Under the pieces are notes generated by a model. It searched no databases. It was given only the letters and a program-made list of their open reading frames with translations, and had not been told where the DNA came from. Positions 41,045-50,527 of a stretch of DNA of 64,000 nt are shown here, in pieces. Source of the DNA: Burkholderia sp. IMCC1007 (GTDB lineage Bacteria; Pseudomonadota; Gammaproteobacteria; Burkholderiales; Burkholderiaceae). The translations under genes were made by a program, and so were the position numbers. The first letter of the stretch is position 1, and each line of letters begins with the position of its first letter. The stretch covers positions 27,816 through 91,815 of the forward strand of contig NZ_JAPVQY010000005.1 in assembly GCF_027257875.1 (NCBI RefSeq), written 5' to 3'.

Positions 41045-42293
41045 CGACCTCGCACTTGCGCCGCGCGTCGACGGCGAGCGCCTGTGGGCGTCGCTCGAAC
41101 GGATGGCGCAGATCGGCGCGACGCCGAAGGGCGGCGTCTGCCGGCTCGCGCTGACCGATCTCGATCGCGAATCGCGCGACCTGTTCGTGCAGTGGGCGCG
41201 CGACGCCGGCTGCACGGTGCGCGTGGACCGGATGGGCAACGTGTTCGCGCGCCGCGCGGGCCGCAATCCCGATGCCGCGCCGGTGCTGACCGGTTCGCAC
41301 GCCGATTCTCAGCCGACGGGCGGCCGTTACGACGGCATCTACGGCGTGCTCGGCGGCCTCGAAGTCGTGCGCGCGCTCAACGATGCGGGCATCGAGACCG
41401 AGCGCCCGATCGACGTCGTGATCTGGACCAACGAGGAAGGCTCGCGCTTCGCGCCGGCGATGATTTCGGCCGGCGTGTTCTCGGGGGTCTATACGCTCGA
41501 ATACGGGCTGTCGCGCACCGACGTCGCGGGCAGGACGATCGGCGAGGAGCTCGAGCGGATCGGCTACGCGGGCACGGAGCCGGTCGGCGGTTATCCGCTG
41601 CATGCCGCGTACGAGCTGCATATCGAGCAGGGCGCGATTCTGGAGCGCGCCGGCAGGACGATCGGCGTCGTGACGGCCGGGCAGGGGCAGCGCTGGTACG
41701 AGGTGACGCTCACGGGCGTCGATGCGCACGCGGGCACGACGCCGATGGAGTTCCGCCGCGACACGCTGGTGGGCGCCGCGCGGATGATCGAATTCGTCGA
41801 TGCGCTCGGCCGTCGCCACGCACCGCACGCCCGTGCGACGGTCGGGATGATCGAGGCGCGGCCGAATTCGCGCAACACGGTGCCGGGCGCCTGCTTCTTC
41901 ACGGTGGAGTTTCGTCATCCCGACGATGCGGTGCTCGACGCGCTCGATGCCGCGTTGCGGGCGGAACTGGCGCGCGTGGCCGACGCCGCCGGGCTCGGCG
42001 CGCAGATCGAGCAGATCTTCAAGTATCCGCCGGTGCCGTTCGCACCGGCCTGCATCGCAGCGGTGCGCGACGCGGCGCAGGCGCTCGGGCTGTCGCACAT
42101 GGACATCGTGTCCGGCGCGGGCCACGACGCGTGCTATGTCGCGCGCGTCGCGCCGACCGGCATGATCTTCGTGCCGTGCGTCGACGGCTTGAGCCACAAC
42201 GAGGCCGAGGCGATCACGCCGGAATGGGCGGCGGCCGGTGCCGACGTGCTGCTGCGCGCGGTGCTGCAAAGCGCGCAGGAGCCGGACGTCTGA
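41037..42293 (+). CDS. N-carbamoyl-L-amino acid hydrolase (M20 family), AtcC-like
   Basis: 418-residue di-metal amidohydrolase of the HyuC/AmaB/AtcC group. Metal ligands are visible: H88 (GSHADS), D99 (RYDGIYG), E133-E134 (TNEEGSRF), the His of HIEQGAIL and the His of GLSHNEAE. These enzymes split N-carbamoyl-L-amino acids to the amino acid, CO2 and ammonia. With the preceding ATC hydrolase it would give L-cysteine. The ATG lies inside the previous gene's last codons. Allantoate amidohydrolase is a related alternative but fits the neighbours less well. Confidence 0.87.
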   Translation: MRDDLALAPRVDGERLWASLERMAQIGATPKGGVCRLALTDLDRESRDLFVQWARDAGCTVRVDRMGNVFARRAGRNPDAAPVLTGSHADSQPTGGRYDGIYGVLGGLEVVRALNDAGIETERPIDVVIWTNEEGSRFAPAMISAGVFSGVYTLEYGLSRTDVAGRTIGEELERIGYAGTEPVGGYPLHAAYELHIEQGAILERAGRTIGVVTAGQGQRWYEVTLTGVDAHAGTTPMEFRRDTLVGAARMIEFVDALGRRHAPHARATVGMIEARPNSRNTVPGACFFTVEFRHPDDAVLDALDAALRAELARVADAAGLGAQIEQIFKYPPVPFAPACIAAVRDAAQALGLSHMDIVSGAGHDACYVARVAPTGMIFVPCVDGLSHNEAEAITPEWAAAGADVLLRAVLQSAQEPDV

Positions 42294-42311
42294 GCGGCGA
42301 GCCGGCGCGGC

Positions 42312-43148
42312 TTACTTGTCGCCCTTGCGCCGCGCCATGTAGCTGAGGTAAGCGACGATCTGGTCGAGTTCCCGGTCGCTCAACTGATCGGGCGGGAAGG
42401 CCGGCATCACGCGGCCCGGCCAGTCGCGCACCGACGCCGGGTTGCGGATGTAGCGGCGCAGCGCGGCGGGCTGGAAGTAGTCGACCGGGTTCATCGGCGT
42501 GTTCAGGTCCGGGCCGGCATGGCTGCTGCCCGCGCCGTCGAGCCGGTGGCACGCGAGACATTGCGTGACGAACAGCCGCTGGCCCGCGCGGGCCGGATCG
42601 TTCGCCGCCAGCGCCGGATCGACGGCGAGCGACGGCCAGCGCGCGAGCGGCGACGCTTCGGCCGTGATCCGCACGATCTGATAAGGCCACTGCTCGCCGC
42701 GCACCGACGACGCGTCCGGCCCCAGCCATACGAGATAGAACGGCCCCGCGCTGACCGGCTTGCCCGGCAGCTTTGGCCACGGACGGGCTGGCTCCTCGAT
42801 CGCGAGCCACGCGACGGCGCCGGCCGGCGCGGCGCGGCGCACGAGCTCCAGCGGCAGTTGCGCGGCGAAGCCGTCGGCCGCCCGCGTTTCGAGCACGCCG
42901 GTTGCGGGCAGCGGCGTGTCGCCGAGCAGCGCGGCAAACGGCACCGCGCGGAACGTCATCGGCCGGCCGTACGCGATGTCTCGCGGCACGTGGATGTCGG
43001 TCGCGTCGGGGCGGGCCAGCAGCGTCTGCCGCGTCAGCACGCGCGGCGTGCCGTCGGTATCGAGTTCGAGCGAGGACTGCGCGGACGCGCGCGTGGCGAT
43101 CAAGCACATCGTCAGCAGCAACAGCGAAAACCACTGGCGCTTCAGCAT
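42312..43148 (-). CDS. secreted c-type cytochrome with a molybdopterin-oxidoreductase-like N-terminal part
   Basis: 278 residues. A Sec signal peptide covers about 1-23. Residues about 25-185 loosely resemble a sulfite-oxidase-type domain, with LARPDATDIHVPRDIAYG and YLVWLGPDAS; the cofactor cysteine is not evident. Residues about 190-275 are a class I cytochrome c: haem motif CLACH and axial methionine in GRVMPAFP. It would carry electrons in the periplasm. It is convergent with the ATC cluster (19 bp between stops) and has no partner gene in its own direction, so its electron donor is unknown. Confidence 0.8.
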   Translation of the reverse strand: MLKRQWFSLLLLTMCLIATRASAQSSLELDTDGTPRVLTRQTLLARPDATDIHVPRDIAYGRPMTFRAVPFAALLGDTPLPATGVLETRAADGFAAQLPLELVRRAAPAGAVAWLAIEEPARPWPKLPGKPVSAGPFYLVWLGPDASSVRGEQWPYQIVRITAEASPLARWPSLAVDPALAANDPARAGQRLFVTQCLACHRLDGAGSSHAGPDLNTPMNPVDYFQPAALRRYIRNPASVRDWPGRVMPAFPPDQLSDRELDQIVAYLSYMARRKGDK

Positions 43149-43426
43149 TCGTTCTCCGGGGAAGGGCGTTCCGGCGGCGGCAGGAAGGCGAGCGCCGCGG
43201 CCGATGGATGGAATCGGGCGACAGTCTATCCGGTACGGGCGGCGCTGGCGACTTCGGCGCGCAAGCGGCGTGGTGCCAGGAATCGGGCCGGCCGCCGGCA
43301 GGTTGCGTGGCTAACCGGCCGACGGATGACGGCGCGAGATCGCGCTGCGCGGTGCACGCAGCGGCACGAACGCATGGGGCGATCGCATCGCATCGCGCCG
43401 GCGCGCCGCGCCGTGCCGCGCCGCCG

Positions 43427-44746
43427 TCACTTGGCCGGACACTGAGCGTCGGCCTTCGGCAACGGTGTGTCGCGCGCCGTGTCGAAATCGGCTTCGCGCA
43501 TACCGGATGGCGTCAGCGACACGAAATGCATCGCGCCTGCGCGTGCCGGAAATGCGGCGGTGCCGGTCGCGCCCCACGGAATCGGCGAGCGCTGCACGCC
43601 GCTCACCGACATGCTCGTCGGCGAAAGCGCGAGCGTCAGCAGCCGCCCGTCGCGGGTCGGCACATACGCATGCGTGCCGTCGACGCCGATCGCGGACTCG
43701 CGCACCGACGCCGGCAGGCAATCGAGCGTGGCGAGACGACGGCCGCCCGGATCGATCAGCATCGCGACGCCGCGATTGGCGGCGGTCGTCGTCACGACGA
43801 CGAAGCGGTCGACCGCCGGCACGTACGCCGCCGAATACACGTAGTACTGGATCGCATCGTTCAGCGCGCCGAGTTTTTCCAGTTTCGCGGTGACCGGATC
43901 GAACATCGCGTATTCGAGCCCCGCGTCCGTGCTGCCTTCGATGTACTTCTGCCAGACCAGCAGCGCGCGATGCGGCGAGCCCGCGATCATGGGCCACCAC
44001 TCGCGGCGGTGCGCGACCACCGGCACGTGGTTCAGCACGCGTCCTTCGGCATCGTAGGTTTTCACGTAGACGCCGTCGCCGGTGCCGAGGTTGTCGACGC
44101 CGCCGCCGTCGACCCAGTCCGCCGAATAGAACACGACGAAGCGTTCGCCCACCGCGGCGACGTGTCCGGAGTGGCCGCCCGCCTCGACGTCGTTCGGGTA
44201 CGGCTTGATCGGCTTCAGGTCGCGCCGATAGACGCCGTAGCGCTGGCTGACCAGGTCGGGCGTGTTCCAGCCGTCCTCGAACGTGACGAAGATGTCGCCG
44301 CGCGGATTCTGCGCGATCGACACGGGTTCCTGCGCTTCCGGGCGGCTGATGAACGTATGGACGTGCATCAGGTGCGGCTCGCCCGGCAGCGATTCGCCGA
44401 CGTACACGTCGTGCGGCCAGTTGCCGTTGCGCAGCGCGCCGCGCGGCGGGACGCCCGAGCTGCTGAAGAACACCCAGCGTCGCCCGTCGCCGGCGTCGGC
44501 CACGCCGATCCCGTGCATGAAGCGGCGCGGGTCGCCGCTTTCCTGCGGCGACGCCGGCGCTGGCGCCGGCGCCTCCACGGTGACGGTATGCACGACCGGC
44601 TTGTCGGCCCACGTGTGGGACGGCACCGCGACGGCACCGCACGCGCCGCACAGCGCGGCCGCCACGCGCCACGCGGCGGCGCGCCGGGCCGCGCGGGCGG
44701 GCAACGCGCGCGCGAGCGCGCGTGTCACGACCGGCGCCCGCGTCAT
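43427..44746 (-). CDS. secreted beta-propeller-like protein of unknown function
   Basis: 439 residues, not recognised at family level. A long basic N-region and a hydrophobic segment (about 25-43, ending [10 protein letters not shown]) act as signal peptide. The rest has recurring Trp/Gly-rich strands ([51 protein letters not shown]) spaced like blades of a BNR/sialidase-type propeller. The start overlaps the glmS stop as ATGA, so it is translationally coupled to the pga-glmS transcript. A role in binding or processing the polysaccharide is inferred from that position only. Confidence 0.72.
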   Translation of the reverse strand: MTRAPVVTRALARALPARAARRAAAWRVAAALCGACGAVAVPSHTWADKPVVHTVTVEAPAPAPASPQESGDPRRFMHGIGVADAGDGRRWVFFSSSGVPPRGALRNGNWPHDVYVGESLPGEPHLMHVHTFISRPEAQEPVSIAQNPRGDIFVTFEDGWNTPDLVSQRYGVYRRDLKPIKPYPNDVEAGGHSGHVAAVGERFVVFYSADWVDGGGVDNLGTGDGVYVKTYDAEGRVLNHVPVVAHRREWWPMIAGSPHRALLVWQKYIEGSTDAGLEYAMFDPVTAKLEKLGALNDAIQYYVYSAAYVPAVDRFVVVTTTAANRGVAMLIDPGGRRLATLDCLPASVRESAIGVDGTHAYVPTRDGRLLTLALSPTSMSVSGVQRSPIPWGATGTAAFPARAGAMHFVSLTPSGMREADFDTARDTPLPKADAQCPAK

Positions 44747-46566
44747 TCCACCGTGACCGACTTCGCGAGGTTGCGCGGCTTGTCGACGTCGGCGCCGCGC
44801 GCGCGCCCGACGTGATACGCGAGCAACTGCAGCGGGATCACGTTGACGATCGGCGACAGCGCGGCGCCCGATTCGCGCACGCGGATCAGGTGCGTGTCGC
44901 GATCGGCGTCGATCTCGAGCTGATGGCCGGCGAGCACGTAGAGCCGGCCGCCGCGGGCCCGTACTTCCGCCATGTTGGACTTCAGCTTGTGGAACAGCTG
45001 ATCGTCGGGCGCGATGGTGACGACCGGCATCGCGCTCGTGACGAGCGCGAGCGGGCCGTGCTTCAGCTCGCCGGCCGGGTAGCCTTCCGCGTGGATATAG
45101 GACACTTCCTTCAGCTTCAGCGCACCCTCCAGCGCGATCGGGTAGTGAATGCCGCGGCCGAGGAACAGCGCGTTCTCGGTGCGTGCGAATTTCGTGGCCC
45201 AGCCCATGATCTGCGTTTCCAGCGCGAGGGCATGGCCGATGCGATCCGGCAGTTCGCGCAGTTGCTTCAGATGCGCGGCGACCTGCGCCGCGTCGAGCCG
45301 GCCGCGTTGCTGCGCGAGCGTCAGCGTCAGCAGGAACAGCGCGACGAGCTGCGTGGTGAACGCCTTGGTCGACGCAACGCCGAGCTCGATGCCGGCGCGC
45401 GTCAGGAAGCACAGCGGCGCGGAGCGCGCGATCGTGCTGGTCGCCACGTTGCAGATCGCCATCGACATGTCCTGCCCCATCCCGCGCGCATGCTCGATCG
45501 CGCCGATGGTGTCGGCCGTCTCGCCGGACTGCGAAATGCCGACGACGAGCGTACGCGGGTCGGGCACGCTATCGCGGTAGCGGTATTCGCTCGCGATCTC
45601 GACCTGCGCCGGGATGCCCGCGATGCTCTCCAGCCAGTACTTCGCGGTCAGGCCCGCGTAGTAGCTCGTGCCGCAGCCGAGCAGCAGCACGCTCTTCGCT
45701 TTCGACAGCAACCCGCGCGCGGTTTCGCTGGCGCCGAACAGCGCGGGCGAGATCGTGTCGATGCCGTCGATCGTGCTGGCGATCGCCTGCGGCTGCTCGA
45801 AGATTTCCTTCTGCATGAAATGCTGGTAGGGGCCGAGCGCGGCGTCGCCTTCGCGCGCCTGCACTTCGCACAGCGGACGCTGCGCTTCGCGGCCGAGCGC
45901 GTCGACCACCGCGATCCGGTCGGGCGTGATCAGCGCGACGTCGCCGTCTTCCAGATAGACGAAGCGATCGGTGAGGTCGCCGAGCGCCGCGCAGTCCGAC
46001 GCGAGATAGTTCTGCTCGGCGCCGATGCCGATCACGAGCGGCGAACCGGCGCGCGCGGCCACGAGCCGCTGCGGCTCGCGCGCGCTCAGCACGGCGATCG
46101 CATACGCGCCGCGCAGCCGCTTGACCGCGCGACGCACCGCATCGAACAGATCGTCGCGATACACGCTGTGGATCAGGTGCGCGATCACCTCGGTGTCGGT
46201 TTCACCGCGAAACGTGTAGCCGCGCTGCCGCAGCTCGGCGCGCAACTCGTCGTGGTTCTCGATGATGCCGTTGTGGACGACCGCGATCGTGTCGCCCGAC
46301 ATGATCGGATGCGCGTTCATTTCCGAAGGCGCACCGTGAGTCGCCCAGCGCGTGTGCGCGATGCAGGTCTGCGCTTCGAGACCGAGCGTCAGCACGCGGT
46401 CCTGCAAATCGGCGACGCGGCGCAGCGTGCGCTCGCTGCGCAGGCGTCCGTCGCGCAGCACGGCGATGCCGCACGAATCGTAGCCGCGATACTCGAGCCG
46501 GCTCAACGCGTTGACTAGTTGTGGTACCTGATTTTTCAGGCCGCTTGCTCCGACGATTCCGCACAT
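44743..46566 (-). CDS. glmS: glutamine--fructose-6-phosphate aminotransferase
   Basis: 607 residues, the normal GlmS length. Mature C1 is Cys2 of MCGIVGA, the glutaminase nucleophile; HNGIIENH and TDTEVIAH belong to the same N-terminal domain (1-240). Two SIS domains follow (about 285-425 and 455-600), with the sugar-binding GTSYYAG and SQSGETADT. It makes glucosamine-6-phosphate, precursor of UDP-GlcNAc. Lying 118 bp after pgaD in the same direction, it could boost precursor for PNAG. No glmS ribozyme-like structure was noticed upstream. Confidence 0.96.
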   Translation of the reverse strand: MCGIVGASGLKNQVPQLVNALSRLEYRGYDSCGIAVLRDGRLRSERTLRRVADLQDRVLTLGLEAQTCIAHTRWATHGAPSEMNAHPIMSGDTIAVVHNGIIENHDELRAELRQRGYTFRGETDTEVIAHLIHSVYRDDLFDAVRRAVKRLRGAYAIAVLSAREPQRLVAARAGSPLVIGIGAEQNYLASDCAALGDLTDRFVYLEDGDVALITPDRIAVVDALGREAQRPLCEVQAREGDAALGPYQHFMQKEIFEQPQAIASTIDGIDTISPALFGASETARGLLSKAKSVLLLGCGTSYYAGLTAKYWLESIAGIPAQVEIASEYRYRDSVPDPRTLVVGISQSGETADTIGAIEHARGMGQDMSMAICNVATSTIARSAPLCFLTRAGIELGVASTKAFTTQLVALFLLTLTLAQQRGRLDAAQVAAHLKQLRELPDRIGHALALETQIMGWATKFARTENALFLGRGIHYPIALEGALKLKEVSYIHAEGYPAGELKHGPLALVTSAMPVVTIAPDDQLFHKLKSNMAEVRARGGRLYVLAGHQLEIDADRDTHLIRVRESGAALSPIVNVIPLQLLAYHVGRARGADVDKPRNLAKSVTVE

Positions 46567-46684
46567 GGTTCACCTCGTCTACAGGAAATGGCCGGCCGAC
46601 GCGCGATGCGCGGCGGCACGATGTCGGGAGTGATGCCGCGCCGCGCGGAACGCGATCCGCACGGCACGACACGTCTCCGATGAT

Positions 46685-47173
46685 CTACTTGCGCGTTTGC
46701 GGCTCCGCGTGCGCGATCCATTCGATGCCCGAGATCGAGCCGTTCGCATCGTGCGACGCGACCAGGATGCGCGTCGTGCGCCGCGCGCCGCGCCGGCGTT
46801 CGCCGGCGAGCGCGTGTGCCGGCACGGAGCGCACCTTCACGCTCGCCGAGCGCCGCAACATCTTCGATACCCGCAATCGATACGCGAACGGATGCACGAC
46901 GCGCCCCGCGATCAGCCACGTGACGATCGTGCCGGCGATCAGCGCGATGCTCGTCACGTAGAACACGATCTGCTCGATCGGCATCTCCGCTTCGTTGAAC
47001 GGCAGCAGGTAGCGGTACGTGTAGATGCAGATCGATGCCCACACGCCGCCGACCAGTGCGGGTCGCCCGAACCGGAACCATGCGACGAGCACGGGCCCGA
47101 CGATGTTGCCGCGTTCGGCGATCATTTCGCGCGGTGCGCGCAGGGAAAGGTCAATAATCGGCGCGTTCTTCAT
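46685..47173 (-). CDS. pgaD: PgaD, PNAG synthase accessory subunit
   Basis: 162-residue inner-membrane protein with two helices (about 35-58 and 68-92), followed by a basic cytoplasmic tail, the layout of PgaD/HmsS. PgaD supports the PgaC glycosyltransferase and takes part in c-di-GMP activation of synthesis in E. coli. The gene overlaps the end of pgaC by 23 bp. Confidence 0.88.
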   Translation of the reverse strand: MKNAPIIDLSLRAPREMIAERGNIVGPVLVAWFRFGRPALVGGVWASICIYTYRYLLPFNEAEMPIEQIVFYVTSIALIAGTIVTWLIAGRVVHPFAYRLRVSKMLRRSASVKVRSVPAHALAGERRRGARRTTRILVASHDANGSISGIEWIAHAEPQTRK

Positions 47174-48422
47174 GTTGAATGCCTCGGTCGGGACTGACCC
47201 AAACGGCGCGTTTGCCGCGGCCCCGCAGTACGACGGCGGGCAGGGCGACGACGGTGGTGATCATGGTGATCAACCAGAACGCGACGGGGTACCAGATGGT
47301 GTCAAGGAAGTACATCAGGAGTTTTTCGTCGTAACGACGATCGATCATGCTGCCAATGATCAATTGCAGGATGCAGGTCGCGACCAGCAGCATCCCGTGC
47401 CAATGCGGCACCACGGATACATGCCAGTCCGGCGGAAGCGGGTAGACGACGTTGACCAGCGCGAGCAACAGGATGAACGACATCGAATACGCCCACGTGA
47501 TGCCGATCAGGTACTCGGCGAACAGCGGCCACATCATCATCTGCGTCGGCCGCATCAGCGTGCCCGCGTACTTCATCAGCACCTGGATGCCGCCCTTGGA
47601 CCAGCGCAGCCGCTGCCGGTAGAGCCCCTTGACCGTCTCGGGCATCAGGATCCAGCTGAGCGCGTGCGGCTCGTACACCACGCGCCAGTCGCGGCACTGC
47701 AGCTTCCAGCTGATGTCGATGTCCTCGGTCAGCATGTCCGAGCTCCAGTAGCCGACGTCGGCGAGCGCGGTCTTGCGGAACATCGTGATCACGCCCGACA
47801 CCGTGAAGATGCGGCCATACACCTGCTGGGTGCGCTTGATGAGCCCGACGATCGACGAGAACTCGCCGACCTGCATGCGGCCGAGCAGCGATGTGCGCGT
47901 GCGGATGCGCGGGTTGCCGGTCACCGCGCCCACGCCCGGATCGTTCAGGAAATGCTCGAGCATCCAGCCGATCGCGTCGTGCGCGAGCAGCGCGTCGCCG
48001 TCGATGCAAAGCAGGTATTCCGCGGTCGACACGGCCGCCGCGGTGGTGAGCCCGACCGCCTTGCCTTCGTTGCGCGCGTGATGAATCACGAGCAGCCGCG
48101 GGATCTCGGCGGCCAGCTCGTTGAGAATCTCGCCGGTGCGATCCTTGCTGCCGTCGTTGACCGCGATGATGTCGTAGTTCGGGTAGTCCATCCCGTTCAG
48201 GTGGCGGATCACGCTGCGCGCGTTCGCCGCTTCGTTGAAGCACGGCACGACGATCGATATCTTCGGAATGCCGCTCGACGCGATCGTGCGCGTCGACAGC
48301 TCGCGGCCTTCCTCGAGCAGGAAGTAATGCACGACGCCGCCGATCATCCACAGATACGACATGAAGAACGGATAGTAGAAGACGAAGTCCTGCAGGCGCT
48401 GGATGATGCTGTGGGTGGTCAT
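47151..48422 (-). CDS. pgaC: PgaC, poly-beta-1,6-N-acetylglucosamine synthase
   Basis: 423-residue GT2 processive glycosyltransferase. Signatures are VVPCFNEA, VNDGSKDRTGE, IDGDALL, the acid base TEDIDISWK and QRLRWSKGG. Hydrophobic helices flank the catalytic domain at both ends. It polymerises UDP-GlcNAc into PNAG across the inner membrane. The ATG at 48422 overlaps the pgaB stop as ATGA; the longer upstream frame is out of frame with pgaB coding and rejected. Confidence 0.95.
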   Translation of the reverse strand: MTTHSIIQRLQDFVFYYPFFMSYLWMIGGVVHYFLLEEGRELSTRTIASSGIPKISIVVPCFNEAANARSVIRHLNGMDYPNYDIIAVNDGSKDRTGEILNELAAEIPRLLVIHHARNEGKAVGLTTAAAVSTAEYLLCIDGDALLAHDAIGWMLEHFLNDPGVGAVTGNPRIRTRTSLLGRMQVGEFSSIVGLIKRTQQVYGRIFTVSGVITMFRKTALADVGYWSSDMLTEDIDISWKLQCRDWRVVYEPHALSWILMPETVKGLYRQRLRWSKGGIQVLMKYAGTLMRPTQMMMWPLFAEYLIGITWAYSMSFILLLALVNVVYPLPPDWHVSVVPHWHGMLLVATCILQLIIGSMIDRRYDEKLLMYFLDTIWYPVAFWLITMITTVVALPAVVLRGRGKRAVWVSPDRGIQHEERADY

Positions 48423-50512
48423 GGCTTCTTGGTCCCAGGTGCTTGCTGCATCTGCATCAGCGCGTTGATGGAGGTCGGGTCGAGGCGGCTCTTCAGCGAC
48501 ATCACGTCGCGCATCGCGTCGAGCTGCGGTTGGTCGTTCAGGTAGTTGTCGGGATAGTAGCCGAAGTTCACGACGCCCTCCCGGCGCAGCCGGCGCATCT
48601 GACCGAGCAGCGTGCTGGCCGGCACCGCCTTGCGCCCGTGCCAGTCGTACGACTGCAGTTCGAAGACGGTGCGCTGCAGCCCGCGCTGCTTCCCGCGCAC
48701 GGCCTTGACGAGCTCGTCGAGCCAGTCGTCGGGATCCTTCGCCTGCTCCATGTACGGCATCGCCATCAGCGCGACGTAGTCGTAGGTCGCGAGGAAGTCG
48801 TCGTAGTTCTGCGCGTACCATGCTTCCGACTCGGGCTTGAGCAGCGGCATCGCGAACATGTTGCGCGCGGTCAGCACGTCGCCCACGTTCTGATAGGCCA
48901 GCACGATCTGCTCGAGCTGCTTGGTCATGTCGACCAGGTAGCGCGACTTGTGGCGCGTCCAGCGCTTCAGCATGTCGGGGTTCTCGCGGATCTTGCCGAC
49001 GTCGGCCGGCAACCCCCACTGCGAATAGATGCTCAGCGCATGCCGGCCCGCGTCCTCGTAGTCGTCGAGCACGGCATCGTCGCCGAACAGGATGCCGCTG
49101 AACGACGCGTGCTTGCTGAGATCCTCGTAGACCTGCTCGATCATCAGCCGCGCATTCGGATCGAACGGGCTCAGCCGGAACACGCGCGTGCCGTTCTCGC
49201 GGGCCGGCGCGCCGCCATATGCGCTGACGGCTTCGAGCCCGCGCAGCTTGTCGGCCGGCGGCCGGAACGCGAGCACCGGCATCCATGCGTACACCTGCAC
49301 ATTCGCGCGCGTGTTGAGCTGCCACGCGGCACGCGAGAACAGGTCGGAACGCATCGGCAGGTGCCGGTTCGGGAAATACACCGCTTCCGCCACGCCGGTG
49401 CCCTTCGGGTCCGCATACGCCTGCAGGTACACCGATTTCGGCTGCATCCGGTAGATGCGCTCGATCAGCTTGCCGAGATTCGCTTCCTGCCGCGCCGGAT
49501 CGGGATCGTAGACCTGATCGAGATCGATCTGCACGATACGCTCCGGCACGTCGACGTCGCCGCGGTTCGACGCGGGCTCCCGCATCGAGCGCTCGAAGCC
49601 GCCGATGTCCACGTCGTACATCAGCAGGATCCGCCTCAGACGATCCATCGGGACGTCCGGCGTATTCGGGCCCGCGTCGAGGCTGAACTGGACGTTCATG
49701 CCGAGCGACGTCGAGATCTGGCGCACGGGCTGATTTTCCGCGCCGTACGGCCACACCATCGAGCGCGGGACGATGCCCGTGCGTTCGTGGATCTGCCGCA
49801 TGCAGGTCTGCAGGTCGTCGTGCACGCGTGCGTGGAATTCGGCGTCGGTCTCATAGCGCTTCTGGTCCTGCAGGTACAAGTGCGACGTGGTCGCCGGCAA
49901 TTCGTTGCCCTGCGGGTTCGCGACCGCACCGTGGTGCAGGTTGTGGGTGTGGCAGCCGAGCTCGACGAATTCCGACTGCCCGAGCTTCTTCACCTCGTCC
50001 CACGACAGGAAATATTCGCGCGGCACCTGCACCTTGTCGCTGATGCGGATCGGCGTATCCGGCGGTGTATCGATCCACGCGGTAACGAGGCCCATCACGG
50101 CCGGATACTTGAAGCGCTCGAGCAGCGGCAGCACCTTCGTGTAGTGGCTGCGAAAGCCGTCGTCGAACGTGAGCAGCACCGAGCGCGGCGGCAGCGGCCT
50201 GCCGCCGCGCCGCGACTCCTCGATCTGCTTGACGGTGATCGTGTGGTAGTTGTTGGTCTGCAGCCACGAGAAGATCGCGGTCAGCGTGCCGGTATCGACC
50301 GCGAACGGATCGATGATGGCCGACGGCGACGAGAACTGCGCCATCAGGTTGTCGCGCACATCGTGCAGGCAGATCACGCGAAACGTCTTGCCGTCGGCCG
50401 GATCGGACGGCGGCAGCAGGTCGATCATCTTGGCGTTGGACACGCCGGGGAACAGCGAACATGCAGCAAATGCGCCAAGGCATCCGCACATGAAGGTCCG
50501 TCTGGATTGCAT
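48419..50512 (-). CDS. pgaB: PgaB, PNAG N-deacetylase
   Basis: 697 residues. The N-terminus MQSRRTFMCGCLGAFAACS has a twin-arginine pair and an approximate lipobox with Cys18, consistent with an outer-membrane lipoprotein. The deacetylase domain (about 45-300) shows the metal motifs TFDDG and GCHTHNLHHG. The C-terminal half (about 320-670) matches the glycoside-hydrolase-like, PNAG-binding domain with FGDDAVLDDYED. PgaB partly deacetylates the polymer so that it can be exported. It follows pgaA by 15 bp. Confidence 0.95.
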   Translation of the reverse strand: MQSRRTFMCGCLGAFAACSLFPGVSNAKMIDLLPPSDPADGKTFRVICLHDVRDNLMAQFSSPSAIIDPFAVDTGTLTAIFSWLQTNNYHTITVKQIEESRRGGRPLPPRSVLLTFDDGFRSHYTKVLPLLERFKYPAVMGLVTAWIDTPPDTPIRISDKVQVPREYFLSWDEVKKLGQSEFVELGCHTHNLHHGAVANPQGNELPATTSHLYLQDQKRYETDAEFHARVHDDLQTCMRQIHERTGIVPRSMVWPYGAENQPVRQISTSLGMNVQFSLDAGPNTPDVPMDRLRRILLMYDVDIGGFERSMREPASNRGDVDVPERIVQIDLDQVYDPDPARQEANLGKLIERIYRMQPKSVYLQAYADPKGTGVAEAVYFPNRHLPMRSDLFSRAAWQLNTRANVQVYAWMPVLAFRPPADKLRGLEAVSAYGGAPARENGTRVFRLSPFDPNARLMIEQVYEDLSKHASFSGILFGDDAVLDDYEDAGRHALSIYSQWGLPADVGKIRENPDMLKRWTRHKSRYLVDMTKQLEQIVLAYQNVGDVLTARNMFAMPLLKPESEAWYAQNYDDFLATYDYVALMAMPYMEQAKDPDDWLDELVKAVRGKQRGLQRTVFELQSYDWHGRKAVPASTLLGQMRRLRREGVVNFGYYPDNYLNDQPQLDAMRDVMSLKSRLDPTSINALMQMQQAPGTKKP

Positions 50513-50527
50513 TACGCGATCTCCTGG

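Noticed and set aside
46567..46684. Possible glmS ribozyme upstream of glmS
   Set aside because: That ribozyme is found mainly in Gram-positive bacteria. The 118-bp gap shows no ribozyme-like pseudoknot pattern and is shorter than the element would need.
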